Below, in pieces: positions 1-5,125 of a stretch of DNA of 5,125 bases. The stretch is taken from assembly GCA_013205645.1 (NCBI GenBank), contig JABMMH010000412.1, forward strand, positions 1 to 5,125. Direction: 5' to 3'. This stretch comes from Polaromonas sp. Its GTDB lineage: Bacteria; Pseudomonadota; Gammaproteobacteria; Burkholderiales; Burkholderiaceae_C. Position 1 is the stretch's first letter; each line of letters begins with the position of its first letter. The notes beneath the pieces were generated by a model. That model saw only the letters and a list, made by a program, of their open reading frames with translations. It was not told the origin of the DNA and ran no database searches. Both the position numbers and the translations under genes were made by a program.

Positions 1-1145
1 AAACCGAACTTGCTGATGGTGCCGAACTGCACGCGGGCGCGGTCTTGGCGCAGCGCGTCGCGCAGGCGGTTCTCGACGTCGCGGCGATTGCGGCTTTCTT
101 CCATGTCAATGAAGTCGATGACGATCAGGCCACCCAAGTCGCGCAAGCGCATTTGGCGGGCCACTTCGTCAGCGGCTTCTAAATTGGTGCGGGTGGCGGT
201 TTCTTCAATGTCGCCGCCTTTGATCGCGCGGGCCGAGTTGACGTCGACCGACACCAGTGCTTCTGTGTGGTCAATCACGATAGCGCCGCCGGAAGGCAGT
301 TGCACAGTGCGTGCGTAAGCCGATTCGATCTGGTGTTCGATCTGGAAACGCGAGAACAGCGGTGCGTCATCGCGGTAGCGTTTGACGCGGTGCTCATGCT
401 CAGGCATGACGTGCGCCATGAACTGGCGGGCTTGTTCGTAGACGTCGTCGGTGTCGAACAGAATGTCGCCGATGTCGCTGTTGAAGTAGTCGCGAATGGC
501 GCGAATCACCAGGCTCGATTCCTGATAAATCAGGAAAGCGCCTTTGCCGCCTTTGCCGGCGCCTTCAATCGCGGTCCAGAGCTTGATCAGGTAGTTCAGG
601 TCCCATTGCAGCTCAGGCGCGCTACGGCCAATGCCGGCGGTGCGCGCAATGATGCTGGAGCCGGCGGGGTATTCCAGCTGGTCCATGGCTTCTTTGAGCT
701 CGGCCCGGTCGTCGCCTTCGATGCGGCGGCTGACACCGCCACCGCGTGGGTTGTTGGGCATCAGCACGACGTAACGACCCGCCAAGCTGACGAAAGTCGT
801 GAGGGCTGCGCCCTTGTTGCCGCGTTCTTCTTTTTCGACCTGAACCATCAGTTCCTGACCTTCACGGATCACATCATTGATGCGGGCCTGATTGACGGGA
901 ACGCCGGCGGCGAAGTAATTGCGCGAGATTTCTTTGAATGGCAGAAAGCCGTGACGGTCTTCACCGTAGTCAACAAAGCAGGCTTCTAGCGAAGGCTCGA
1001 CGCGCGTGACGACAGCCTTGTAGATGTTGCCCTTGCGCTGTTCGCGCCCTTCAACTTCAATTTCGTAGTCGAGGAGTTTTTGTCCATCAACAATGGCCAA
1101 CCGGCGTTCTTCGGCTTGGGTGGCGTTAATCAGCATCCGTTTCAT
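1..1145 (-). CDS. rne: Ribonuclease E, N-terminal catalytic part (cut by window edge)
   Basis: Endoribonuclease that cuts AU-rich single-stranded RNA during mRNA decay and rRNA/tRNA maturation; it normally forms a tetramer and, in many bacteria, scaffolds the degradosome at the inner membrane. The 381 visible codons begin MKRMLINATQ, as in E. coli RNase E, which fixes the start despite a second ATG three codons on. The S1 RNA-binding domain spans about residues 37-120, with F57, F67 and K111 at the positions of E. coli F57, F67 and K112. R168-T169 match the 5'-monophosphate sensor pair R169-T170. Catalytic aspartates are D301 (in VDVNSARA) and D344 (in IVIDFIDM), matching E. coli D303 and D346. 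The CPxCxG zinc-link and the C-terminal scaffold lie outside the window, so RNase G cannot be excluded by domain length, but the N-terminus and sensor spacing favour RNase E. It is divergent from rluC and preceded by a long structured leader. No frameshift is seen. Confidence 0.97.
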   Translation of the reverse strand, partial: MKRMLINATQAEERRLAIVDGQKLLDYEIEVEGREQRKGNIYKAVVTRVEPSLEACFVDYGEDRHGFLPFKEISRNYFAAGVPVNQARINDVIREGQELMVQVEKEERGNKGAALTTFVSLAGRYVVLMPNNPRGGGVSRRIEGDDRAELKEAMDQLEYPAGSSIIARTAGIGRSAPELQWDLNYLIKLWTAIEGAGKGGKGAFLIYQESSLVIRAIRDYFNSDIGDILFDTDDVYEQARQFMAHVMPEHEHRVKRYRDDAPLFSRFQIEHQIESAYARTVQLPSGGAIVIDHTEALVSVDVNSARAIKGGDIEETATRTNLEAADEVARQMRLRDLGGLIVIDFIDMEESRNRRDVENRLRDALRQDRARVQFGTISKFG

Positions 1146-1150
1146 CGGAA

Positions 1151-1156
1151 TTCCTT
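1151..1156 (-). promoter_or_regulatory. Ribosome binding site of rne
   Basis: On the minus strand AAGGAA precedes the ATG at 1145-1143 with a 5-nt gap. It supports the first of the two closely spaced ATG codons as the start. It lies 11 nt downstream of the inverted repeat at 1168-1185, so that structure could affect ribosome access. Confidence 0.75.
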
Positions 1157-1167
1157 ATCGTTCTTGC

Positions 1168-1185
1168 CTCGAGAATTTTCTCGAG
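1168..1185 (-). promoter_or_regulatory. Hairpin just upstream of the rne ribosome binding site
   Basis: CTCGAGAA (1168-1175) and TTCTCGAG (1178-1185) are perfect reverse complements separated by two bases. As RNA in the rne sense it would be a CUCGAG stem with an A/U-rich upper stem and loop. It ends 11 nt before the AAGGAA ribosome site. The AU-rich tip is the type of element RNase E prefers near cleavage sites, so control of translation or stability is possible but unproven. Confidence 0.55.
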
Positions 1186-1194
1186 CATTCAACT

Positions 1195-1207
1195 GCCCAA
1201 ATTGGGC
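1195..1207. repeat. Short perfect palindrome in the rne leader
   Basis: GCCCAA and TTGGGC flank a single A. The spacing suits a DNA-binding dimer site; as RNA only GCCC/GGGC with a 5-nt loop could pair. It sits 10 nt from the 1168-1185 hairpin. No known operator is recognised. Confidence 0.35.
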
Positions 1208-1247
1208 TAACGATGCCTGAAGCTGACGTGATGCGAACGTGGGGAAT

Positions 1248-1297
1248 TGCCGGAGAGCTTTTGACGTGCTCGGCAGGACTGCTCAAAAAGAGCGGTC
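1248..1297. repeat. Two adjacent inverted repeats in the rne leader
   Basis: The first pairs TGCCG (1248-1252) with CGGCA (1271-1275) and AGC (1256-1258) with GCT (1268-1270), with a 3-nt bulge. The second pairs GACTGCTC (1277-1284) with GAGCGGTC (1290-1297) around a loop of five A. Its one non-Watson-Crick position is U-G on the plus strand but C-A on the rne strand, so this stem is better formed by a plus-strand RNA and may be chance within the leader. Confidence 0.35.
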
Positions 1298-1355
1298 AAG
1301 CGAAAAGTCTGGGCGTGGGCGCGTGGATGGGATGAGCTGGGGCCAAGCGGGTATT

Positions 1356-1374
1356 TGCTACAAATAAATTAGCA
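1356..1374. repeat. AT-rich inverted repeat, TGCTA/TAGCA
   Basis: TGCTA (1356-1360) and TAGCA (1370-1374) enclose a 9-nt AT-rich loop. It resembles the short dispersed hairpins built on a GCTA...TAGC core that I recall from intergenic regions of Comamonadaceae genomes, often followed by a GC-rich tail. That resemblance is from memory, and only one copy is in this window, so repetition cannot be shown here. Confidence 0.4.
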
Positions 1375-1420
1375 GAGCGTGTCCGTGAGACAAAGATGGC
1401 AGGTGTGTTTATGCCCATGA

Positions 1421-1440
1421 GCGGGGCCAAAAGGCGCCGC
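1421..1440. promoter_or_regulatory. GC-rich hairpin with tetraloop in the rne leader
   Basis: GCGGGGCC (1421-1428) pairs with GGCGCCGC (1433-1440) at seven of eight positions around a loop of AAAA (UUUU in the rne-sense RNA). On the rne strand a run of seven U (1453-1447) lies just upstream of it, so the U run precedes this hairpin and does not make it a terminator for rne. Read on the plus strand, the tract following it is poly-A, so it is not a terminator there either. Confidence 0.45.
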
Positions 1441-1490
1441 AGGCATAAAAAAACCAGTCCAAGCAGTGTTGTCATCAGGAGGCTACCCGT

Positions 1491-1516
1491 AAAAAGGCTT
1501 GATCTCATCAAGATCC
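1491..1516 (-). terminator. Attenuator-like hairpin plus U-run in the rne leader
   Basis: Read on the minus strand, GG, a two-base bulge, CTTGAT, loop GAG, ATCAAG and CC form a stem of 6+2 pairs, followed directly by five T (1495-1491). This is the form of a weak intrinsic terminator, or alternatively an RNase E-accessible AU-rich segment beside a stem. It lies about 350 nt upstream of rne, so if it terminates it would act by attenuation. The stem is short and A/U-rich, so termination would be partial at most. Confidence 0.4.
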
Positions 1517-1541
1517 GTGCACAGCCCGCGGGGCTATGCAC
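1517..1541 (-). promoter_or_regulatory. Strong 11-bp hairpin in the rne leader
   Basis: GTGCA (1517-1521) pairs with TGCAC (1537-1541) and AGCCC (1523-1527) with GGGCT (1531-1535), with a 3-nt loop. The single central position, C1522 opposite A1536, is a mismatch on the plus strand but becomes a U-G wobble in minus-strand RNA. The stem is therefore continuous only in the rne-sense transcript, which argues that it works as rne leader RNA. It abuts the attenuator-like hairpin, so the two could stack. Confidence 0.6.
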
Positions 1542-1601
1542 TTGGTATTCCGTTGTTGTATTCGCAAAACGTCGACTTTCGCACTGTGTTGGCCCTTCGC
1601 G

Positions 1602-1616
1602 GGGTGCCTCGCACCC
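1602..1616. promoter_or_regulatory. Hairpin GGGTGC/GCACCC near the 5' end of the rne leader
   Basis: GGGTGC (1602-1607) and GCACCC (1611-1616) are perfect complements around a 3-nt loop. In the rne sense the loop is GAG, the same loop as in the 1498-1512 hairpin. An alternative stem using GGCCC (1591-1595) with GGxGCC (1603-1608) would exclude it, so two structures may compete. Confidence 0.45.
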
Positions 1617-1732
1617 TGGCATTTCAGGCAAAACAGTCATCGGCATCGACCTTCTAGCGCGGCACTGCGGCAAGCGTGGACTTGTGGTGGACTAAACTGC
1701 CAGACAAATCAACTACTTACAGCGCATCGCTA

Positions 1733-2986
1733 GTGAAACACATTATAGGGTCAGGAAATCCTCCGGCCAAACGATCCAAAAACGCCCCCCGCGGCGCCGG
1801 CAAACCCCTGGGTTCGCCCGCCAAAGCGAGGTCTGGTGGCTCCCGCCCGTCGCCTGCACAACTGCAGTCTGCGGCCGCGCCTAGGCGCGTTTTCTTGCCT
1901 CAACCGGTGGCGGCCGAACCGTCTCAGCCGGTCGAACCCGTTGAGCCGGCGGCCTTGCCGCAAGCCACGCTGGTCACCGTGACGGAAGATTACGCGGGTC
2001 AGCGGCTCGACAATTTTTTGATTCGCCAGCTCAAGGGCGTGCCCAAAACCCATGTCTACCGGATCATCCGCAGCGGCGAAGTGCGCATCAACAAAGGCCG
2101 GGTGCAGGCCGACACGCGCGTGGTTGCTGGCGATGTGGTGCGACTGCCGCCGGTGCGCACATCCGAGCGCGCTGACCAAAAGGCGCTGGCGATGGCGACC
2201 GAAATCGCCCGCCACGGCGCCACTTCTACTGTGGGCGGGCTGGCACCGTCGCGTGAATTTCCGATTTTGTTTGAAGATGACCACGTTCTGGCCATCGACA
2301 AACCGGCTGGCGTGGCAGTGCATGGCGGCAGCGGCGTGGCCTTTGGCGTGATTGAGCAAATGCGCATGGCCCGGCCGGGACACGATTTTCTGGAGCTGGT
2401 GCACCGGCTGGACCGGGAAACCAGCGGCGTGCTGTTGATCGCCAAAAAACGCATGGCGCTGAAAATATTGCAAGAGCAGTTTCGTGAGCGCGAAACCGAC
2501 AAGGTGTACTTGGCGATGGTCGCTGGCAACTGGCCGCCTAAGCTGAAGGTGCTCGACAAGCCGCTGCAAAAATACCTGCTGCCTGACGGTGAGCGGCGCG
2601 TCAGGGCGGTCGACAAAGAGCATCCAGACGCCATGCGCGCCGTCACCTTGGTCAAGGTGCGGGCAGCGCTGCCGGCGTCCAAAGACCAGCCCTTGAGCGA
2701 TTTCAGTTTGCTCGAAGTGACCATCAAAACCGGGCGCACGCACCAGATTCGCGTGCATCTGGCGACCGAAGGTTATCCGATTGCCGGCGACGACAAATAT
2801 GGCAATTTTGAGTTGAACAAAGGTCTGCAAAAGCTGCCGACCGGGCAAGCGCTCAAGCGCATGTTTTTGCATGCCTGGACTTTGAAGTTCACGCACCCTT
2901 CGAACGGCAAGCGCATCACGCTGCTCGCTGAACTTCCACCTGAACTTGACGCACTGGTTGCCCATGTCCCGCCCGCTGAATTTTGA
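1733..2986 (+). CDS. rluC: 23S rRNA pseudouridine synthase, RluC type
   Basis: Converts uridine to pseudouridine in 23S rRNA; E. coli RluC modifies U955, U2504 and U2580. Numbered from GTG 1733 the protein has 417 residues. An S4 RNA-binding domain at about 90-142 begins GQRLDNFLIRQLKGVP, close to E. coli RluC. The RluA catalytic domain follows, with HGGSG (197-201), the signature HRLDRETSG holding catalytic D227, TGRTHQIRVH (333-342) and DDKYG (353-357). E. coli RluC is 319 residues; the excess is a low-complexity Pro/Ala/Ser/Arg-rich N-terminus of about 80 residues and an insert near 295-325. The start is uncertain: the frame is open from GTG 1676, neither GTG has a Shine-Dalgarno sequence, and there is no ATG before the S4 domain. 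I chose 1733 because it gives a basic start (VKHIIGSG) and shortens the overlap with the rne leader. RluA or RluD specificity is less likely, given the FGVIEQMR and LELVHRLDR context. Confidence 0.93.
   Translation: MKHIIGSGNPPAKRSKNAPRGAGKPLGSPAKARSGGSRPSPAQLQSAAAPRRVFLPQPVAAEPSQPVEPVEPAALPQATLVTVTEDYAGQRLDNFLIRQLKGVPKTHVYRIIRSGEVRINKGRVQADTRVVAGDVVRLPPVRTSERADQKALAMATEIARHGATSTVGGLAPSREFPILFEDDHVLAIDKPAGVAVHGGSGVAFGVIEQMRMARPGHDFLELVHRLDRETSGVLLIAKKRMALKILQEQFRERETDKVYLAMVAGNWPPKLKVLDKPLQKYLLPDGERRVRAVDKEHPDAMRAVTLVKVRAALPASKDQPLSDFSLLEVTIKTGRTHQIRVHLATEGYPIAGDDKYGNFELNKGLQKLPTGQALKRMFLHAWTLKFTHPSNGKRITLLAELPPELDALVAHVPPAEF
1742..1770 (-). promoter_or_regulatory. Predicted sigma-70 promoter of rne
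   Basis: On the minus strand a perfect TATAAT (1747-1742) lies 17 nt downstream of TTGGCC (1770-1765), which matches TTGACA at four of six positions. Transcription would begin near 1734 and give a leader of about 590 nt. The element lies inside the open frame of rluC, just past its likely GTG start. Because TATAAT reads CATTAT with its flanking base on the other strand, it could also serve as a -10 for plus-strand transcription, but no good plus-strand -35 is seen at a proper distance. Confidence 0.6.
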
Positions 2987-3626
2987 TTTGATCGCCTTCG
3001 ACTGGGACGGCACGCTGTACGACTCGACCCAGTTCATCGTGCGCAGCATTCAAGCCGCCGTCGTCGACGTGGGCGGCGCCAAACCCAGCGACGAAGCCGC
3101 GTCTTATGTGATCGGGTTGGGCCTGATGGAGGCGCTGGCCCACGCCGCGCCTGACGTGCCGGCGTCCCTCTATCCCGAGCTCAACCAGCGCTACAAGCAC
3201 CACTACATGCAGCGTCAAAACGACATCAGTTTGTTTGACGGCGTGTTGACCTTGCTGACTGAACTCAAAGAGCGTGGGCATGTCCTGGCGGTGGCCACTG
3301 GCAAATCCCGGCGCGGCTTGGACGAAGCCTTGCGAGCGGTCGAGCTCAAAGGGCGTTTTGATGGCTCGCGCACGGCGGATGAGACCGCCGGCAAGCCGCA
3401 TCCGCGCATGTTGCATGAGCTGATGCGCGAGTTCGATGTGCCGCCTGAGCGGACCTTGATGATCGGCGACACCACGCATGATTTGCAGATGGCCCTGAAT
3501 GCGGGTTGCGCCAGCGTCGGCGTCAGTTATGGTGCGCACGAACCGGACGCCTTCGATGTGCTCAAGCCGCGCGCAGTGCTGCATTCGGTGAGTGAACTGC
3601 AAACTTGGCTGAGCGCCCATGCCTGA
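2964..3626 (+). CDS. HAD-IA family hydrolase, phosphoglycolate phosphatase-like
   Basis: Probable Mg-dependent phosphatase of the haloacid dehalogenase superfamily, 220 residues, the usual size for the Gph/PGPase-like group. Motif I is DWDGT with nucleophile D13 and acid/base D15. The alpha-helical cap follows (about 20-85). Motif II is T112 in VATGKSRRG, motif III is K144 in AGKPHP, and motif IV is GDTTHD with D169 and D173. All catalytic residues are present. The substrate is not readable from sequence; 2-phosphoglycolate is a guess from family resemblance. The ATG at 2964 lies 23 nt inside the end of rluC and puts motif I at the normal distance; an upstream TTG at 2946 is possible but would add only six residues. 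No Shine-Dalgarno is evident, so translation may be coupled to rluC. The downstream gene also overlaps it, which supports a shared mRNA. Confidence 0.9.
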   Translation: MSRPLNFDLIAFDWDGTLYDSTQFIVRSIQAAVVDVGGAKPSDEAASYVIGLGLMEALAHAAPDVPASLYPELNQRYKHHYMQRQNDISLFDGVLTLLTELKERGHVLAVATGKSRRGLDEALRAVELKGRFDGSRTADETAGKPHPRMLHELMREFDVPPERTLMIGDTTHDLQMALNAGCASVGVSYGAHEPDAFDVLKPRAVLHSVSELQTWLSAHA

Positions 3627-4002
3627 GGTGTTGGCCGGTGATCCTGCCCAACCCTTGTGCAAGGCTGCGGAATTGGTTGACGGTGGGTTGGCCGTGCCTT
3701 TTGATGTGGTGTACGCCGGCCAGACTTGCCGCGCTTTTGCGGTGCGCTTTGAAGGTCAACCGCAGGCTTACCTGAATCGCTGTAGCCACGTGGCGATGGA
3801 GCTGGATTGGCAGCCGAACCAAGTGTTTGACGACAGCGGTCAATGGTTGTTGTGCGCCAGCCATGGCGCGGCGTACCACCCTGGCACGGGCGAATGCGCA
3901 GGCGGTCCTTGCCGCGGGGGACTCGTGAAAATCAATCTTTCAGAGCAGGGCGGCGTGGTCTTTTGGCAGCCCGCCTACAACCTCAAGCCGATCGCGTTTT
4001 AA
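3619..4002 (+). CDS. Small Rieske [2Fe-2S] protein
   Basis: A stand-alone Rieske domain of 127 residues. Cluster ligands are C55 and H57 (in CSH) and C79 and H82 (in CASH), so the motif is CxH-X21-CxxH, followed by the usual YHPGTGEC-GGPC stretch (86-98) with C93 and C98. Such small proteins carry electrons as ferredoxin-like partners or act as redox/assembly accessories; no oxygenase catalytic domain is attached and none is encoded nearby. There is no signal peptide or membrane segment, so it is likely cytoplasmic. Its ATG overlaps the end of the HAD gene by 8 nt (ATGCCTGA), the arrangement of translational coupling. The partner and reaction are unknown; apart from co-transcription, nothing in the neighbours explains it. 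NirD-type or dioxygenase ferredoxin roles are less likely without their partner genes. Confidence 0.92.
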   Translation: MPEVLAGDPAQPLCKAAELVDGGLAVPFDVVYAGQTCRAFAVRFEGQPQAYLNRCSHVAMELDWQPNQVFDDSGQWLLCASHGAAYHPGTGECAGGPCRGGLVKINLSEQGGVVFWQPAYNLKPIAF

Positions 4003-4013
4003 ACTAGATCACC

Positions 4014-5009
4014 ATGAACGAAAACAACACCCAACCCGTCAACAACGAAACTGTCGCACGTGCTGCAGCGGCCCCTCAAGAGGCCGGCTGGGAACGTAAA
4101 ACGCTGGAAAAGCTGGCCTTTGCTTCGCTCAATGAGCAAAAAGCGTCCCGTCGTTGGAAGACATTTGTGCGCTTGTCTTGGCTGATTTTCCTGATTGCGC
4201 TGGTTTGGCTGGCGCTGCATCGAGGCGCCTCGCCAACCAGCGTCAGCACGCCGCACACGGCGGTGGTGGAGATCAAGGGTGAGATTGCCGCCGGTGCCGA
4301 TGCGAGTGCTGAATTCGTCAATGCAGCACTGCAAGCGGCCTTCGAGGACGAGGGCTCCAAAGCGGTGGTGTTGTTGATCAACTCACCCGGTGGCAGCCCG
4401 GTTCAGGCCGGCATGATGAACGACGAAATTTTGCGCCTGAAGGCGAAGCACAAAAAGCCGGTCTATGCAGTGGTCGAAGAAACGGCAGCCTCTGCCGCCT
4501 ATTACATCGCTGTAGCCGCCGACCAGATTTATGTCGACAAGGCCAGCATTGTGGGCAGCATCGGCGTGCTGATGGACGGCTTCGGCTTCACCGGTTTGAT
4601 GGACAAGCTGGGGGTTGAGCGGCGCCTGATGACGGCGGGTGAAAATAAGGGTTTTCTCGACCCCTTCAGCGCTCAGAGCGAGCGTCAGCGCGCCTATGCC
4701 CAGACGATGCTGAATCAAATTCACCAGCAGTTCATCACCGTGGTCAAGAATGGCCGTGGTGATCGATTGAAGGAAACGCCTGAGATGTTCAGCGGCCTGT
4801 TCTGGAGCGGTGAGCAGGCGGTTGCTTTGGGCTTGGCCGACCAGTTCGGCTCGCTCGAATATGTTGCCCGTGAAGTCGTCAAAACAGAAGACATCATTGA
4901 TTACACGCGCCGCGAAAACGTTGCGGAGCGTCTAGCCAAGCGCTTTGGTGCGGCGATGGGCGAGGGCGCCATGAAGGCGACCTTGCGCAGCGTGCCGGTC
5001 ATTCGCTAA
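4014..5009 (+). CDS. sppA: Signal peptide peptidase SppA-type, S49 family
   Basis: Membrane-anchored serine protease that degrades signal peptides left in the membrane after secretion. It has 331 residues: a polar N-terminal tail, one membrane helix at about 52-68 (FVRLSWLIFLIALVWLAL) after a basic stretch, then one S49 domain facing the periplasm. INSPGGSP (122-129) forms the oxyanion-hole region. The nucleophile is S160 in ETAASAAYYIA, and K212 in GENKGFLDPF is the likely general base. The S-to-K spacing of 52 equals that of Bacillus subtilis SppA (S147/K199). This is the short single-domain form, unlike the 618-residue double-domain E. coli SppA; SohB is an alternative family name but its sequence usually differs more. 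It begins 11 nt after the Rieske stop with no strong ribosome site, and is the last gene of the plus-strand run. Confidence 0.93.
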   Translation: MNENNTQPVNNETVARAAAAPQEAGWERKTLEKLAFASLNEQKASRRWKTFVRLSWLIFLIALVWLALHRGASPTSVSTPHTAVVEIKGEIAAGADASAEFVNAALQAAFEDEGSKAVVLLINSPGGSPVQAGMMNDEILRLKAKHKKPVYAVVEETAASAAYYIAVAADQIYVDKASIVGSIGVLMDGFGFTGLMDKLGVERRLMTAGENKGFLDPFSAQSERQRAYAQTMLNQIHQQFITVVKNGRGDRLKETPEMFSGLFWSGEQAVALGLADQFGSLEYVAREVVKTEDIIDYTRRENVAERLAKRFGAAMGEGAMKATLRSVPVIR

Positions 5010-5032
5010 AAAGCCCTGCAGCCCAGACAGCG

Positions 5033-5049
5033 TCGGTTTCAGCGACCGA
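5033..5049. other. Weak hairpin between convergent genes
   Basis: TCGGT (5033-5037) and ACCGA (5045-5049) can pair around a 7-nt loop and overlap the stop codon of the minus-strand gene. There is no T run on either side, so a bidirectional terminator is not well supported. No better terminator is seen in the 29-nt gap after sppA. Confidence 0.2.
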
Positions 5050-5125
5050 TACAAAACACCGTTGGCAAGACCAGCGGTGCGCCCGGTTTTTCATTGCGCT
5101 TGCTTTTCCACACGCTGACCTGCGC
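5039..5125 (-). CDS. C-terminal end of a convergent gene, possibly a SAM-dependent methyltransferase
   Basis: The minus strand reads open from the window edge for 28 codons to a TGA at 5041-5039. The tail contains QVSVWKSKRNE, then a proline-rich linker, and ends LPTVFCIGR. This fragment is too short to identify. In Burkholderiales I recall a tetrapyrrole-methylase-fold (RsmI-like) SAM-dependent methyltransferase and maf next to sppA, and a W-rich then LP-x-VF ending fits that protein, but this is memory and context, not a domain match. It is convergent with sppA with a 29-nt gap. It could also be a chance open frame; the close and tidy convergent arrangement argues mildly against that. Confidence 0.5.
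   Translation of the reverse strand, partial: AQVSVWKSKRNEKPGAPLVLPTVFCIGR

Larger units (their letters stand above)
1146..1734 (-). promoter_or_regulatory. Probable long structured 5' leader of the rne mRNA
   Basis: About 590 bp between the rne start and its best promoter contain no convincing gene. They hold at least eight inverted repeats: 1168-1185, 1195-1207, 1248-1275, 1277-1297, 1356-1374, 1421-1440, 1498-1516 and 1517-1541, with another at 1602-1616. In E. coli the rne mRNA has a 361-nt leader whose stem-loops let RNase E sense its own activity and destabilise its own message (Rfam family rne5). That knowledge suggests the same role here, but I see no sequence match to rne5, so function is inferred from position and structure only. 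The leader end at about 1734 is predicted from the -10 box and is not measured. Open frames in this stretch (for example 1296-1673 minus and 1396-1695 plus) show no recognisable domain and no good ribosome site. Confidence 0.6.

Noticed and set aside
267..989. 240-codon plus-strand open frame
   Set aside because: It is antisense to rne, whose reading frame has clear family residues throughout; the antisense frame shows no domain.
1421..1453. Intrinsic terminator from the GC-rich hairpin and the run of seven A
   Set aside because: On the plus strand the tract is A, not T; on the minus strand the T run lies before the hairpin. Neither orientation has hairpin followed by a U-run.
1296..1673. 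125-codon minus-strand open frame in the rne leader with a hydrophobic stretch
   Set aside because: No recognisable domain, no convincing ribosome site, Arg/Pro-rich composition typical of a chance frame in GC-rich DNA, and it overlaps several stem-loops that better explain the region.
1396..1695. 99-codon plus-strand open frame ahead of rluC
   Set aside because: No domain, basic low-information sequence, overlap with the leader hairpins and with the rluC frame; it has no supported promoter.
1751..3049. 432-codon minus-strand open frame across rluC
   Set aside because: It mirrors the rluC codons on the opposite strand; its His/Arg/Gln-rich product has no family features, while the plus-strand frame has the full pseudouridine synthase motifs.
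5010..5050. Terminator between sppA and the convergent gene
   Set aside because: Only a 5-bp stem with a 7-nt loop and no T run; too weak to call a terminator.
1..5125. A new defence, mobile or otherwise exotic system
   Set aside because: All sizeable genes fall in known housekeeping families in a conserved-looking order; no repeats arrays, recombinases, toxin-antitoxin pairs or unexplained large genes are present.

Overview
The window looks like a core-chromosome segment of a beta-proteobacterium, most likely a Comamonadaceae member (Rhodoferax/Polaromonas/Limnohabitans-like). This rests on the protein sequences, the moderately high GC, and the order rne <- -> rluC - HAD hydrolase - Rieske - S49 peptidase. 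I recall that order from Burkholderiales genomes; I did not search for it. There is no integrase, transposase, CRISPR array, phage gene or tRNA/rRNA, and no sign of horizontal transfer.

Layout. (1) 1-1145, minus: the N-terminal 381 codons of ribonuclease E, cut by the window edge before the zinc-link. (2) 1146-1732: about 590 bp with no convincing protein gene. It holds a possible minus-strand promoter with a perfect TATAAT (-10 at 1742-1747, -35-like at 1765-1770) and a series of inverted repeats. Read on the rne strand these would form a structured 5' leader of roughly 590 nt. One is an 11-bp stem (1517-1541) that is continuous only in the rne-sense RNA. Another (1498-1516) is followed by five U residues. 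A third (1168-1185) lies just upstream of the rne ribosome binding site. (3) 1733-5009, plus: four tightly packed genes, probably one transcript: RluC-type 23S rRNA pseudouridine synthase, HAD-IA phosphatase, a small Rieske [2Fe-2S] protein, and a membrane-anchored SppA-type (S49) signal peptide peptidase. The first three overlap (23 and 8 nt); the last follows after 11 nt. (4) 5039-5125, minus: the last 28 codons of a convergent gene, possibly a SAM-dependent methyltransferase.

How the parts fit. RNase E matures and degrades RNA and shapes rRNA, while RluC modifies 23S rRNA, so the divergent pair is an RNA-metabolism locus also found as neighbours in Escherichia coli. The HAD, Rieske and SppA genes appear to be co-transcribed passengers with housekeeping or unknown roles. 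The least ordinary part is the rne leader and the placement of the rne promoter inside the apparent start of rluC. E. coli RNase E is known to autoregulate through stem-loops in a 361-nt leader; the region here looks like a longer analogue of unrelated sequence. I saw no evidence of a new defence or mobile system.
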